The notes under the pieces are model-generated. The model was not told the DNA's origin. It made no database searches and saw only the letters and a program-made list of their open reading frames with translations. DNA of 64,000 nucleotides, taken from assembly GCA_029204225.1 (NCBI GenBank), contig CM055106.1:5456361-5520360 (forward strand), given 5' to 3'. The DNA comes from Diphasiastrum complanatum (Eukaryota > Streptophyta > Lycopodiopsida > Lycopodiales > Lycopodiaceae). The position numbers and the translations under genes were made by a program. Shown here piece by piece: positions 45,690 through 57,559 of the stretch (position 1 is its first letter; every line of letters begins with the position of its first letter).

Positions 45690-45914
45690 ATGAAATCCAA
45701 CCAATTTCTGGCTCGTTGGGCTTGTGTAGCAGGCCATATAGGCATGTCATAGGTCTGATATCTACCAAGCCTGTCGCAGACTGCCACGTGGCAAGTCATG
45801 TAGGCCTAACCCATGGCAAGTCATGCAAGCTTGGGATTTGCCACATAGCAAACCACATAGTTCTAACATAGGCTTGCGTGGCAAGCCAACCAGGCTCTTT
45901 CACGTAGGCCTCAG

Positions 45915-46009
<95 letters not shown>

Positions 46010-46990
46010 GGGTGTCGAAAGTGTCACATGGCAAGCCACATGAAAAACCATGTAGGCTTGGGACCGTCCATGTGGCAAGCCACGTAGGCCTATCATAGGC
46101 TTGTGGCTTGTCACATGGCCTACCATATGCTATGTAGTAGGTCACATAGGCCTACTATCTAGCAAACCTATCATAGGTTGCCACATGGCAAGCCAAGTAG
46201 GCCTGCCACATGGCAAATCATACAAGCCTGGGGTTTGCCACATGGCAAGCCGTGTCGGCTTACCATAGGCTTGTGCGGCAAGCCAACAGAGCTCTACCAT
46301 ATAGGCCCGAGTGGACCCAGCGAGAGATATAGAGAGGTGGGCTCGAAAGCTGACACATGGCAAGCCATGTAGGCCTACCATAGGCTTGCATGGCAGACCA
46401 CATAGGCATGGCATAGGCCTCATGTCTGCCATGTCAGCATGTTGTAGGTTGCCACATAGGCTTTCCATAGGCTTGTGTGGCAAGCCAACCAGGCTCTGCC
46501 ACGTAGGCTTGAGTTGACATAGAGAGAGAAAGAGGTGGGGCTCGCAAGCTACCATGTGGCAAGCCACGTAGGCCTACCACGTAGAAAACCATGGAGGGTG
46601 ATACTTCCCATGTCGTAAGCCATGTAGGACTACCATAGGCTTGTGTAGCAAGCCACATAGGTATGTCATAAATCTACTATCTGCCAATTTTGTTGTAGGC
46701 TACCACGTAGGACTACCACGTGGCAAGTCTTGCAAGTTAAGGGTTTGCCATGTGGCAAACCATGTAGGTCTAACATAGGCTTGTGTGGCAAGCCAACCAG
46801 GCTTTGCCATGTAGGCCTGAGTGGACCTAGAGAGAGAAAGAGGTGGAGCTCAAAAGTTGCCACGTGGCAAGCCACATATGCCTTCCATAGGCTTGTGTGG
46901 CTTGCCACATGGCCTACCATAGGCTTGCGTAACAGGCCAAATAGGCCTGCTATCTACCAAGCCTGTCATAGGCTTATAGCTCATCATAAT
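45690..46990. repeat. Irregular minisatellite of GGCAAGCC/CATAGGCTTG words
   Basis: Words such as CATGGCAAGCCATGTAGGCC, TACCATAGGCTTGTG and GAGTGGACCTAGAGAGAG recur many times with 200-400 bp higher-order spacing (GAGTGGA blocks near 45911, 46309, 46510 and 46809). The units contain imperfect palindromes (GGCTTGC...GCAAGCC). Long open frames on both strands are by-products of the periodicity. Confidence 0.85.
45916..46007. repeat. (GA)n microsatellite
   Basis: About 45 GA units that expanded from the GAGAGAGA element present in each minisatellite block. Confidence 0.97.
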
Positions 46991-48915
46991 TAGGACCCTT
47001 GCTTCTATCACACTAGCAAAAACCTTTTAACCATTGGTGTCCTAAAATAACATCACTAAGTGTCAGACCAGTTCCCAGTATACTAACATTTAGCTTACTA
47101 AAAGTAATAATAAAATGCACTTCATAGGTGCCAAAAAAATGAATGCAAAAGCTCAAAGTGAATGTATCCAGTCTTCTGTGGTTGCAAAACGTGTGATGCA
47201 ATAAGCTCAACTAGCACTCCAACATGCTAAATATGCACATCCTTGTGCTTAAACATCTGCTTAAATGAATGAGAGAGGACTCACTTACCGTCATCCTCAA
47301 AAAGGTGCTTAGATTGTCATGTCCCACCACCCACTCCAAAGTGGTGTTTTTTACTAGCTACATAAACAACTCCATAATAAGGACATAGACACTGCATCCA
47401 TACAAACATTCAATCCACAATAAGAGTGAGGGACTTTTCTTTGAAAGATGTATACATATATTTGACATAGTGTCATAGCAGTCACTGATGATCACTGCCT
47501 TCCACACACTCTTCATTGGCAAGCTTATGATGTCTAGTGTTCTTTGCATCAGAAGTCTTATATGACCATGATGGAAAGCAAAAAGCTCAACCTCTGGGAT
47601 AAGGCAATGAATCTAAAAGAAAATGTTAAATATCAACCGGTGGATGGTAGACAATTGCACATGTGTCGACGCAACAGCTCTGCCTGACATTGGATCACCA
47701 GCAGGCAGCGAGGAGCTGATTTGTACTTTTTATTCTTTCGCAGGTCCATAGAACTGAATGCCAGGACTGAAAAAGCAATAGTAATTGCTTTCAAATAGCA
47801 CATAGGCTATTGGGCAGCAACTTACTCTCTCAATTCTTCATGGCAGGTCCATAGAACTGACTGTCAGGACTGAAGAAGCAATAGCGATCGATTTCATACA
47901 GCACATAGGCTATTGGGCTGCTATTGGGCAGTGACTTAGACTCTCAACGAGGTGCTTGGAAGAAACAATGATCATTTTGGTTCAGGCGTCATCCTCACCT
48001 ACTGGAAAGTGCATTGGATTTGCAGGTAGGGAATACGCTACCTTGTGGGTAGAAGTGCTTCAGTGTGGCAAGAAATGCACTGGATTCTCTATTGAAACTT
48101 TGCCCCTTTCAGATTCGAAAGTGTGCTTGAATGTGCACTGGAAGTGCGTATTGACTTTACTATTCTGGTCCTTCTTCAGGAGGCTGAGCCATTTTGTGAC
48201 ATGCTTATTCATGAAATCTTGTCTATATCCACGATCGATCAGGCTCCACGGGAGGAAGGAAATAGGTAGTGAAGCACTAAGTGCAAAGCTCCAGGCTACC
48301 CCTGAGCGAGTGACAAGGGACTGCAAGCCGATGGTCTGATGAAAATGCATTGATTTGTAGGCTGGAGGTGCGCTTCAATATGCTCTTTCATAAGCTACAG
48401 TGTACTTCTCTGTGGCCAGAATTTATGTTGGATTTTCCATTTTCAAATGAACGATTGTTTGGCAGCATCCTACCATGTCAGCTGAGAGATCTTTCTCAAG
48501 ATAGACTCTTCCTTGCAGTGATGGCAAGATTCAAGATTTTTATAAATGCTTTGTCTTTGCAGGTAAATATGCGCTACTTTTGCATCCAGAAATGAGTTGC
48601 ATTTCTCTGTGGTTGGAGATGCGCTTTACTTGACAAATGCCTTTATGTTGGTGAGCTCTGTTTTGGTCACTCCCTTAAAAGCAATAGCTGAGATCAGATC
48701 TGGTATGCCCGTGAACTCAGATATCTTATACGCACTACTATGGCCTGGAGGCAAGGATATGAGCTACCAACCATGAAGCTTTAATGTTGCACTTGGCTCC
48801 TGCTTTTCATGATTGTCCGCTGAGTGCATAAAGCAGATATATTGTAAGACTACAGATACTGTATTTTGCTTGTTATGATATCTTCTCTTACAGTAATGCA
48901 TATAATTTTCTGCAG
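46991..48915. other. Stretch without recognisable genes, with a 105-bp tandem duplication
   Basis: GCAGGTCCATAGAACTGA...CACATAGGCTATTGGGC occurs at about 47741 and 47846, two directly adjacent copies. The remainder shows short open frames without motifs. A minus-strand frame at 47210-47013 ends with VILGHQWLKGFC, faintly like a retropepsin ILG.QWL motif, which I would not call. Confidence 0.5.
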
Positions 48916-48985
48916 TGACTTTGGAAATGCAAAATTGTCTAGATCTCGTGTCAGAGCTTGGTAACTTGCAATATCTCCAACACTT
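48916..48985 (+). pseudogene. SERK-type LRR exon, isolated and frameshifted
   Basis: Bounded by TTTTCTGCAG and a CACTT|GTATGT donor, it encodes DFGNAKLSRS then VSELGNLQYLQHL. This corresponds to the single 72-nt exon of SERK-like receptor kinases reading DLGNA.LSG.LVPELG.L..LQYL, with the same boundaries and phases. It is 70 nt because two bases are missing between the two halves. I could not find the neighbouring exons. It is a pseudogene remnant or a captured exon. Confidence 0.65.
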
Positions 48986-49149
48986 GTATGTTTCCCAGTG
49001 ACTATCAAATGATTTGTTACACAAGAAAGATGACTTGGAGTTGTTTTGTTGGGTTATGGATTTTAATGACATTTTAGCTTTTTGGCACCTCCAAATATGC
49101 CGATACAAAATTATACCAAGGAGGATGATCAGACTTTGAATTCAGGTTT

Positions 49150-49650
49150 TGGAGCAATTATTGAGTTTATGTTATTATCAAAGCTCTATGGACCAAATGC
49201 TTGAGTTGCACAATTATGGCAACAAAAAGATAAGCTAGAGTTGCAAATTTTGAGCTTAAGACTCTGGTCTAGATTTTTTGGTGTTTGATCTTTTGGGAGA
49301 TATCTGTTTGTGGTATCTATTTTGTACTATCTCAGCTTTTGTTTAGCCAGTCACTTAAGTTAATGTTGGGCCTATATATATAATGACAGACCTTGTTTGC
49401 TACATCCAAATTGTGATGCTTTAAGATGCAATTCATGATGGAATTGTATGTTAATCTACAATTGCTAATCCATTACGTACAACAAAAGTGTTGCTGAGCA
49501 ATTATTAAGTTTCTATTATTATCAGAGTTCTATGGACCAAATGCTTGAGTTGCACTATTATGGCAACATAAAGATAAGCTAGAGTTGCAAATTTTGAGCT
49601 TAAGACCCTGGTCTAGATTTTTTGGGTCTAACCTTTTGGGAGATATGAGT
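49150..49650. repeat. Direct repeat of about 155 bp, two copies
   Basis: GAGCAATTATT(G/A)AGTTT through TTTTGGGAGATAT occurs at about 49152-49310 and 49496-49650 with around 90% identity by eye. The second copy abuts the Copia gag remnant. Confidence 0.85.
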
Positions 49651-49654
49651 CAAA

Positions 49655-50403
49655 TAACAACCTATTCTGCAAAATAGCTTTGTCTTGGACGATGAGTGAC
49701 TATACTATTGTTGTTGTAGTTGTGATGATGTTGGTTGTTCTGCCTTTGTCTTCTTATCCTTGAAGCCTTTCTTCTTCTTGGATTGCTGCTTGTTTGAATA
49801 GAGTGCCATGGATTTGGTACTCGTAGATGTGGACAAGCTTTTCCTCCTGACTTCTTCCTACAACAGGCTTGCTGTCAATTTTTGGAGAGACAACGCAGGG
49901 TTATTGCTCAGAAGCAACACTAAATTATCGTAGGTGGATGGAAAACTGGCAAGAAGAGACATGGTAGAGTCTTCTTTTGATATAGGGGAACCTATTGCAG
50001 CCAGTTGGTTCATCAATTATTTGAACTCGTTCAGATGGTCGCTGACTGAGGTGCTTTCACTCATTCTGAGTGTTAGTACCTTCTTCCTCAAGAAGAGACG
50101 AGTCGAGACATCTGAGGCCTTGTAGATGCTAGTGAGTGTGTCTCATGCTTCTTTGGAAGTAGTGCAGTTGGACACATGAGCAATTTGAGTGTCTTTAAGA
50201 TTTAGAGATACAATGGCAAGAGCCTTGACATCCTTGGCTTCCCAAGCTGGGAGCTATTCGGGTTCTGCCGGTCTGGCTATAGAATCACTAACGTATCCTC
50301 ATAGCTCCTTTTCAATCAGGATCATCCTCATTTTGAACTTCAACATGTGGAAGTCATCTCCGTTGAATTTATCGATCAAGCGGATTTTTGAGGTGCCTTC
50401 CAT
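49655..50403 (-). pseudogene. Copia gag remnant
   Basis: The minus strand starts MEGTSKIRLIDKFNGDDFHM and continues LKFKMRMILIEKEL, ALAIVSLNLKDTQIAHVS, LFLKKKVLTLRMSESTSVSD and SLLASFPSTYDNLVLLLSNN, the Copia gag order. Several in-frame stops are present. It is cut at about 49655; no pol follows. Confidence 0.85.
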
Positions 50404-50498
50404 AGTGATCGAAATTATACACAAATAATTTAGAATAGCTTTTGGAAAAAGATTCTGGACTCTAGTAATCCACTGAGCCAAAGCTCTGATACCACTTA

Positions 50499-51816
50499 TG
50501 TTGGTGTATGAACGATGGTCTGCTTGGTCTACGGTTGATTACGATTGCAACGGACGTGACAGAAGCAAAACACGAGAGGCGATTACGATAAAAACGATGT
50601 CTCTACCAACAGTAAGAAAACAATGAACACAGTAGTAACTGCGATTTCAGGAACGTGGATTGAATAGGAAACGGAATCAAAAGCTTGTTATCCTTTTGGG
50701 TTATCAGAGTAAGAGTTTGAGACTGTCGTAGCAGTAGGATTGCGAAGCATTAGGCGTCTTGGACAGCCATGCGATCCTCTGTCTCTGATAACCGTGTTTG
50801 TGCAAGAGAGTGAGAGAGACAATTGCATTCAATCAAGAACGTAATAATTGAACAGTAGCAAATCTGTATAATAGAAAGAATCATAACACAATACAGTAGC
50901 ACTGATAAGCGCGTATTTCTACTTACAGATTCTAAAAAAATGGCTATAGTTCTCTCTCTCTCTCTCTCTCTCTAAATCACTAACTCTAAGGAGCTAGCTA
51001 CTTAAGTCCTTTTGGTCGTTTGATCACTCTGTGTATCCACAGACTGTTCAACTCATCAACATCTATCTCCCTTCTCTTCGCTCAGATACATATTTATAGC
51101 TGTCAGAGTCTTTTGATTTATTGTAATTACAGTTTACAAGATGATTAACAACCGTTTAAACAAGATCCGTAGATCCTTATTGGAGCGTCGTGAAGGAGGA
51201 GAAGTACAGAGTAACGAATCCTCCGTATGCGTCGTAGTGCAAGGATGTAGGTCGTGATGGGCCGTAGTCTGTCCGCAATCGTTTGAACAACCTCTAGTCA
51301 TTCGTTCAGCATGTGATCGTTTGCTTCCTTCGTTAATAACCGTAAGTGATAACTTATGGAGCTAAACAATGAGATGGATCAACAGTCGTTAGTTGACTTC
51401 ATAGGAACTCGCAAATCGTTATCGCTGGTCGACTTCATTGATAACCGTAAGTAGATTGCTTACGTTTTTCAAACGGTTGAGGAGAGTTGACTCTGGTCAT
51501 AGCTTCCTTCGTAGGAGATCATAAGAAGATCACTTGCAGTAGTCGATGGGATTCCGCAAGTGCTCGTAGATAATAACCTACAGATTTTAACGACTCCCTT
51601 GCGGTTTGCGGTTTCTTGCGATTTGAGATTTGCGTCGTGCTTCTCCGTAAACATTGATTTAACGATTCCCTTCGGTCAGACTGTAATCTGGCGATGGCTT
51701 TGCGGTTCTGCCCGATTTGACTTTGTGTGTATTTTGAAGACTGATTCAGAGAGATGGAATTCTTGAGAGTAGAAGGAGGGCGAAGGGATGAGTAGGAGAA
51801 GATTAGAATTCCAACA
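50499..51816 (-). mobile_element. Copia 5' LTR with PBS
   Basis: On the minus strand it runs from TGTTGGAATTC at 51816 to CACCAACA at 50499 (1,318 bp, 6-bp terminal inverted repeat TGTTGG/CCAACA). The PBS TGGTATCAGAGCTT is at 50494-50481, then the gag remnant. A (CT)n tract lies near 50951-50974. No 3' LTR is seen to the left, so the element is truncated. Confidence 0.82.
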
Positions 51817-51999
51817 ATATGTACATCGCTTGTTGTCAACTCTCTCAACACGGTAATGATGTCCATATGCCCACATGGCAATGTATGATGTATACTAAAA
51901 CACAAAAAAAAAAAAAAACCAAATGTGTGTAATTAGAAATACTATTCATATATTGAGTAGTACAAAAGCAAAACTTCACAAAAACAATATTACACTAAC

Positions 52000-54854
52000 T
52001 TTCCATCCACATCCACAAACAAATTTCCATTCTAATTCGATCACTTCTTCTCCGTTTTTGGATGCTTTTAGTATCGTATCAAAAACCCATTCAGGAGAGC
52101 ATTTTGAAGATAAAGGCTCCAAAGGTTCGTCGTTCTCCAAATCTTCGTTTGATATTTCTTTTTCGTTTCAATGTTATGTTTCTTTCCTTTTTGGCTTCTG
52201 CATACCTTGAAATCCACTTTTCCATTTGTCCACAATTATATAATATGAACATGTCAATTTTCTCTTTTAATTGAGGTGAAAGTCTCTTTTGCACACCATT
52301 TCCTTGTGGTACTTCACCCTTAACACGTTCATCTTCTTCTTCACACCACATTTTTGGACTGGCAAGATGCAATTGTGAGATTATTTTGGTGATATAAATC
52401 AAATATTCCTAAACAAGCCAACTTTATGCAATGCTACCTTCTGGCCTTGCCTTTTGTCTCACAAAGCCTTTCAAAACTTTCATAAAGTGCTCAAGGTAGA
52501 ACATCCATCTCATGTGCACAGGTCCTACAATTGATACTTCTTCGACCAAATGCACTAGAAGATGAACTAGTATATCCAAAAAGGAAGTTGGAAAATCTCT
52601 TTCCAACAAACATACCATTTTGATCATTTGGATTTTCATGGAATCCAATTCACTATTTTTTTATTTCTTTTGAGGAAATCCACCTGCAAGATTGATAGTA
52701 CATTAGGTTGTTTAACACATAAAAATATTGAAATAACACATATTTATACAAGTGCTTAAAGAAATATACAAACCTAATCATCTATGACAAATTGTAAAGC
52801 GTATTTTGTACGTCATCATTGAAGAGACCTCGAATAGATAGTGGAAGTATGAATTGCAACATCTTATGCCAATCATGCGATTTCAATCCACTTAATTTAC
52901 CATCTTTGGTAAATGATTTGCATAAAGCAAAGAATGTGCATAGCATATTGGAGTTCTCATTTGTTTTATAACATGTTTAACATATGAGAGTTGCTCTTTT
53001 GTAAGAATCCACGGCACGCTAGGTAGAATCTCATCTTCACCTTCGGTGCATTGAATCCAATAGGGTCTTTTCACATCAGTCGCTTGTAGATCTTTACGAG
53101 CTGCGGAGTTGTCTTTTATGCCAATGATGTGGTTCCATAAGGATTCACCGACGTTTTTGAATATGTGCATAGGATCCAATAGATAGTTTATCAGTAAATT
53201 TCTCCAATTGGGTAATTTATGAAAAATAGACAACCGTTTCATACCATCAATGGATTCATTCCATGAAGAATAAACGTCGTGATGTTTAAGCCATTCATCA
53301 TGCCATTCCGCTACTGCCATGTGTGGGGGTGGTGGTGTAGTTAGAGGATTATCTCCTCGCCCTCCAAAAAATCGCCTATTCAACCTTCAAAAAGGACGAT
53401 CAGGCGGCAAGTATTTGCGATGATTTTTGTAAACCACTTTTTTTAACATATTTGTGCTATGTCGACCCTCCAAAAGTGATCCACAAATATAACATGCGTT
53501 GTAACCCGATGTGGTTAAACCTGCATAGTTTATAAACCAAATTAAACATAAGCTTAGTTAAATATACTCAAACGTTAAACCCTAAAATTGATTAGATTCA
53601 TTATATAGATACCTGAACATTCGCTTCAACCGGGGTAGTCATGCATCGTCCACATTAGAATTCCACGAACAACGAAGTTCCTTTGTTGTAAAGGTCTCAA
53701 GATATCGTAAGCTTGACTACCATTCCAAAGAATGCACAATTCATCGACCAAAGGTGCAAGATACACATCCATGTTCTTAGCCTTGTACTTTCTTGGAATC
53801 AATAAAGCCAATAATAAGTGTCCCGTTTTAATACTCAACCATGGAGGTATGTTATAATTAACGAGCACAACTGGCCATGTGGACCAAGTTGACGCTTGAA
53901 TGCTAAAAGGATTTACGCCATCCATAGCAAGGCCAAATCTCAAATTACGAGGTTCGTTTTTAAACTCAGGCCATTGGTCTTCAATATGTTTCCATGCAGG
54001 TGAATCACTTGGTACTCGCATCACATCATCCGTAGATCAATTTTTGACATGCCAATCCATTAGTTGTGCCAAAGATTTACATCGAAACAAGCATTGCAAT
54101 CGTGGGATAATTGAAAAATGTCATAACACTTTTCATGGCACTTTATCCCCTTGTACGTCATCTCAAAAACGTGAAGCGTTATACATTGGACATTGAGCTT
54201 TTCTGAATTCTCACCTCTACATAGAACATGGTCTTCTAGACATGCATGTATTGTATCGTAATCCATTCCAAACACGGTCATCATCTTCGTGCTTCTTCTC
54301 GTGTTTTAGGTATCACATTTTCTTTCGGACGTATTCGATGCAACAACCTAAAAAAAGAGCAATGTAATTTGTTAGAAAAAAAAAAATTAACTTAATTTAA
54401 ATACGCTATAAAGTACGATAGTTGTGTTATGCGTTAAGTACCCGAATAAAGATGTCACGCTACGATCACTCCATTTGTGTGTTGCTTGAAGGTTTAGAAT
54501 AAGAATTGACGTAGCTAGTCTCAAAATGGATGCTCCAGGATATAGAGGAGTGTCTGCCTCCTTGCGCAATAGAATCTCGTCTTCATCCATCTCAAATTGT
54601 TCGTGATCTTCGTTTTCATTAGAAGATGCATGCATATCATCATTCCCATTTGTTTCAAAGTAAGATTCAAACATGTTGTGCATTGCTTCATCATGTTGCA
54701 CCTCATCATCATAATCATTAGAATCAAGTTGATTACTATTTTTTCCAATTGTGTTTGCCTCTTCAATTTGTTTCATTCTTTGTTTTCTCATGTCTATCAA
54801 AACTTGACGTTGATTGTAACTAAACACGGATGGATCAACTCCGTAAAATGGCAT
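52000..54854 (-). pseudogene. CACTA TNP2-type transposase, degenerate
   Basis: The first exon from ATG 54854 ends with ADTPLYPGASILRLATSILI and ATHKWSDRSVTSLF. The next holds TVFGMDYDTIHACLEDHVL. A stop interrupts IIPRLQCLF...MDWHVKN before MRVPSDSPAWKHIEDQWPEF (53990). The core has LRFGLAMDGVNPF, WPVVLVNYNIPPWL and MDVYLAPLVDELCILWNG, ending MWTMHDYP near 53630. NRRFFGGRGDNP (53380), LLDPMHIFKNVGESLWNHII (53180) and KLSGLKSHDWHKMLQF (about 52890) follow. The DUF4218 part ends SFLDILVHLLVHLVEEVSIV and RQKARPEGSIA (52424). The order matches TNP2/TNPD, which cuts element ends in the nucleus. Nonsense and frame changes make this copy inactive. Confidence 0.88.
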
Positions 54855-55519
54855 TCGATGTATTGGCTACACACGTGAAACAAATTCCATAAGTGACATA
54901 TATAGATTGACGAAGATTATAATAAAAAACAATCATATAAAGTTAATAAACCTCAACGTCTTCCAAATTTGATGGTTGACCTTCTTCTTTTCGTCCAAAC
55001 TTCCACAAACTTCTTTTGTCCATCACACTTGAGGCATGTGCACCATATTTTATTTTAAAAAATAATTTTTCTACGAGAAACAAAAATCAAGTACATGTCA
55101 CTTTAGCACAATAGTTTAACTTATAATAACAAAGTCTTTATGAACAAGAAAACATGCATGTTTATTACTTACCCTGTTAACTTGAGTAGTGTCTTCATCG
55201 CTAGACTGATATGAATGTAATTCATCTCGTTGTGATAAATTGCATATATGCACAAGTACAAAACACAAATAACATAAAATAATTGTATGATTCTAATGTT
55301 TTAATTTTTAGATAGTACTATTCTTATACGTTGTCACTTATATGATTCTTTTGCATCTTGGTGCAGGCTCTAAACGCATATTTCTCTTCTTTTGTTATCA
55401 CAAGTATGAAAGTCTCACTCTAGCATGCATTAAAGTTCTGTAGTCAATTTTTTTCTCTACTTCATTTCAATATATTAGGGTTTATTGTAATGTATTGTAT
55501 GTTTATAAATGTAGTAATC

Positions 55520-56520
55520 ATGTCGGGATCAGGCAGTAGTGAAAGCTCGGGAGATTATGTTAAAAATTTATATGAATCATTAACTCCTGAGCAAAAAGCA
55601 GAACTGCAAAGTATGCTTAGCCGAGATGAGGGTGGTCCCTCACAAGCGACCGCGGCTCTCGCCCCCACCGAAGAGTCATCCACAAATTCTTATTATGACG
55701 TGGATCCTCAAGGTAATATAATTGTCAACAAAAAAGGGAGGGTGGTTTTGGACCGGCTCTATTATTTATGCCAACATCATTTTGGCGACAGATTGTTTAG
55801 TAAATGGTCCAAACAACCTGCCGCCAATAAACGACAAGTTATTGGTACCCTTCGTGACGAATTCCAACAAGAAGAGTAATTCGAGGAGAAGGAAATTCAT
55901 AAGCATATGAGCTTATGGATTAGGCATCGTCATGATATGGCACGACGAGCTTATAGGGACGAGCAATCCAAGCCCTCCTAGTGTTCAAGAAGTGATTGGA
56001 ACCGTGTAAAAGTGGATGAACGAACATCAGATAAATACAAGATTCAGAAAGATGTCGCGGCCGCTAAGATGCATGGGATAGACAATCCTAGGTTGGACTC
56101 GAACGGAAAGGCGAGATTGCAAGCAAGCATGGTAAGTGAACCTACACTACTCTTATAGTTTATCTTTGATTTCATATGCTTTTATTTTTTAATAAAAGCA
56201 TTATGACTAGCTAGCTGCTCCAACGTAGCCCTCAATTAATTTCAACTTAAATTGAATGCATGGATAGTTGGCGGACTATGAACGTCTGCCAACTAAGGAG
56301 GAGTACGAATTTGCCTTCAGGGAATCATACGACGCATTAATCGACAAACTAAAGAGCGAGGGTCATCCTCCAAATGTAAGTACTAGTTTTTGTATTCATA
56401 CTAGTGTGGTTTGTATTCCGAAGTAAATTTTATTTAATTTAATACGATCAAGCATTAAATATTAGTGTAGTTTGTTTGCTTGTGTTCATGCAGACTGGAC
56501 GTCACGACGACGACAAGTAG
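55520..56520 (+). pseudogene. CACTA second ORF (Transposase_24/TNPA-like), two nonsense codons
   Basis: Exons are 55520-56131, 56268-56375 and 56494-56520, with GT-AG introns and matching phases, totalling 248 codons. The first exon is a single 204-codon frame interrupted by TAA (55877-55879) and TAG (55979-55981). It carries LTPEQKAELQSMLSRDEG, DPQGNIIVNKKGRVVLDRLY and SLWIRHRHDMARRAYRDEQS. Exon 2 has LPTKEEYEFAFRESYDALID. Layout and composition fit the accessory protein of CACTA elements that binds subterminal repeats; the family call is tentative. Exact frame retention suggests recent inactivation. Confidence 0.7.
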
Positions 56521-57059
56521 ATTAGATTTATAAGTATTAGTTGATGTTAGATCTAGAAAAACTCATGAGACATTAAAGCACCAATTTTGTAATACATTGG
56601 TTAATATTATGAAAATATTATTATTGCAAATGATCGTGCTATATTGCCATTGCTTTTATATGTGCAATGTTCTTTTTTCAAAAATTGCAATGTCGAATTT
56701 CAACATGTGGATTGACATAATAACCAACTAAGAATTCAAAACCATGTGCAATGTCGGATTTCAAAACAAAAATCAATATCATATATAGAAATCTAAATGA
56801 GATTTATGATGTGCATAAAGCAATGCAATAAAGTATTGTCATTCATAATGGACATGAAGTAATGCAATATAATATAGAATGAAAAGTAATTTAAGAACGA
56901 AAAGTACCTCAGGTTTAGCTTGTTGTTTGATCCAAATGTTGAATGCAACTCAAAAATATTGTTTCAAAAACAATTCATGAACATCGCTTTTTCAAGAACC
57001 CAACTCCAAGAACAGCCCGATAAAAATATGTGCACTATTTTTTATGCACTTTTTATTTA
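56521..57059. other. AT-rich DNA inside the CACTA element
   Basis: No coding signal. GCAATGTCG(A/G)ATTTCAA is repeated (56687 and 56751), and ATGCAATA words recur. This is probably 3' flank of the second ORF. Confidence 0.5.
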
Positions 57060-57535
57060 TTTTTACCTAATTTGGGACGTCGGAATCCAACATCCAAACC
57101 CGTTAGACACACGTTGGATAGACGTCGGACACATGTCGAACCTTTTTTTTTATCATTCTGTTAACAAACGTCGGATTCCGACGTGTATTTGGGACGTCAA
57201 AATCCGACATTAAAGTAGATGTCGGATGGACGTCGATAGGCGTCGAACATCCGTCGGACAATTTTATGGATCATTCTGGATTTAAAGACATCAAAATCCA
57301 ACGACTTTTTTGGACGTCGCAATGCGACGTCCACGTCAGATTCATTTCCATCGACCGGGAAGTGTCGCTCCGGATTTTGGCAACTTATGTGTGTCGGATT
57401 GCGACGCGTTTTAAGGACGTCGGATTCTGACGACCTTATAGCGACGTGTTTTTCCAACGTCTGCGACGAATTCAAAAAAAATAAACTTGCGATTCACGTC
57501 GCAAAACACGTCGCAAATCGCAGCGGGTGCTGTAA
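57060..57535. repeat. CACTA subterminal repeats (ACGTCGGATTCCGACGT words)
   Basis: GGACGTCGGA, GACGTCGCAA, TCGGATTGCGACG and CGTCGCAAA words occur at least fifteen times in both orientations. Such arrays bind the element's own accessory protein in En/Spm. The outer end reads GCGGGTGCTGTAATG, possibly a degenerate GTAGTG terminus. Confidence 0.8.
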
Positions 57536-57559
57536 TGAATAGTTCTTAGCACTTGACCT

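Larger units (their letters stand above)
51900..57535. mobile_element. CACTA (En/Spm) transposon, divergent two-ORF type
   Basis: A TNP2-type transposase on the minus strand and a second ORF on the plus strand face away from a shared 0.65-kb centre. The right end (57060-57535) is packed with GACGTCGGATTCCGACG-type subterminal repeats, as is usual for CACTA elements. A clean CACTA terminus is not visible on either side; the left end may have been lost at or near the Copia LTR at 51816. Confidence 0.75.

Noticed and set aside
45823-46145. Long open frames on both strands with Arg-Glu or Ser-Leu repeats
   Set aside because: By-products of the (GA)n tract and minisatellite periodicity.
45690-46990. 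Possible CRISPR-like repeat array
   Set aside because: Units are irregular in length, there are no unique equal-length spacers, and the genome is a plant's.
47013-47210. Minus-strand frame with VILGHQWLKGFC as retroviral-type protease
   Set aside because: Only the ILG.QWL-like end fits; no DSG motif or neighbours.
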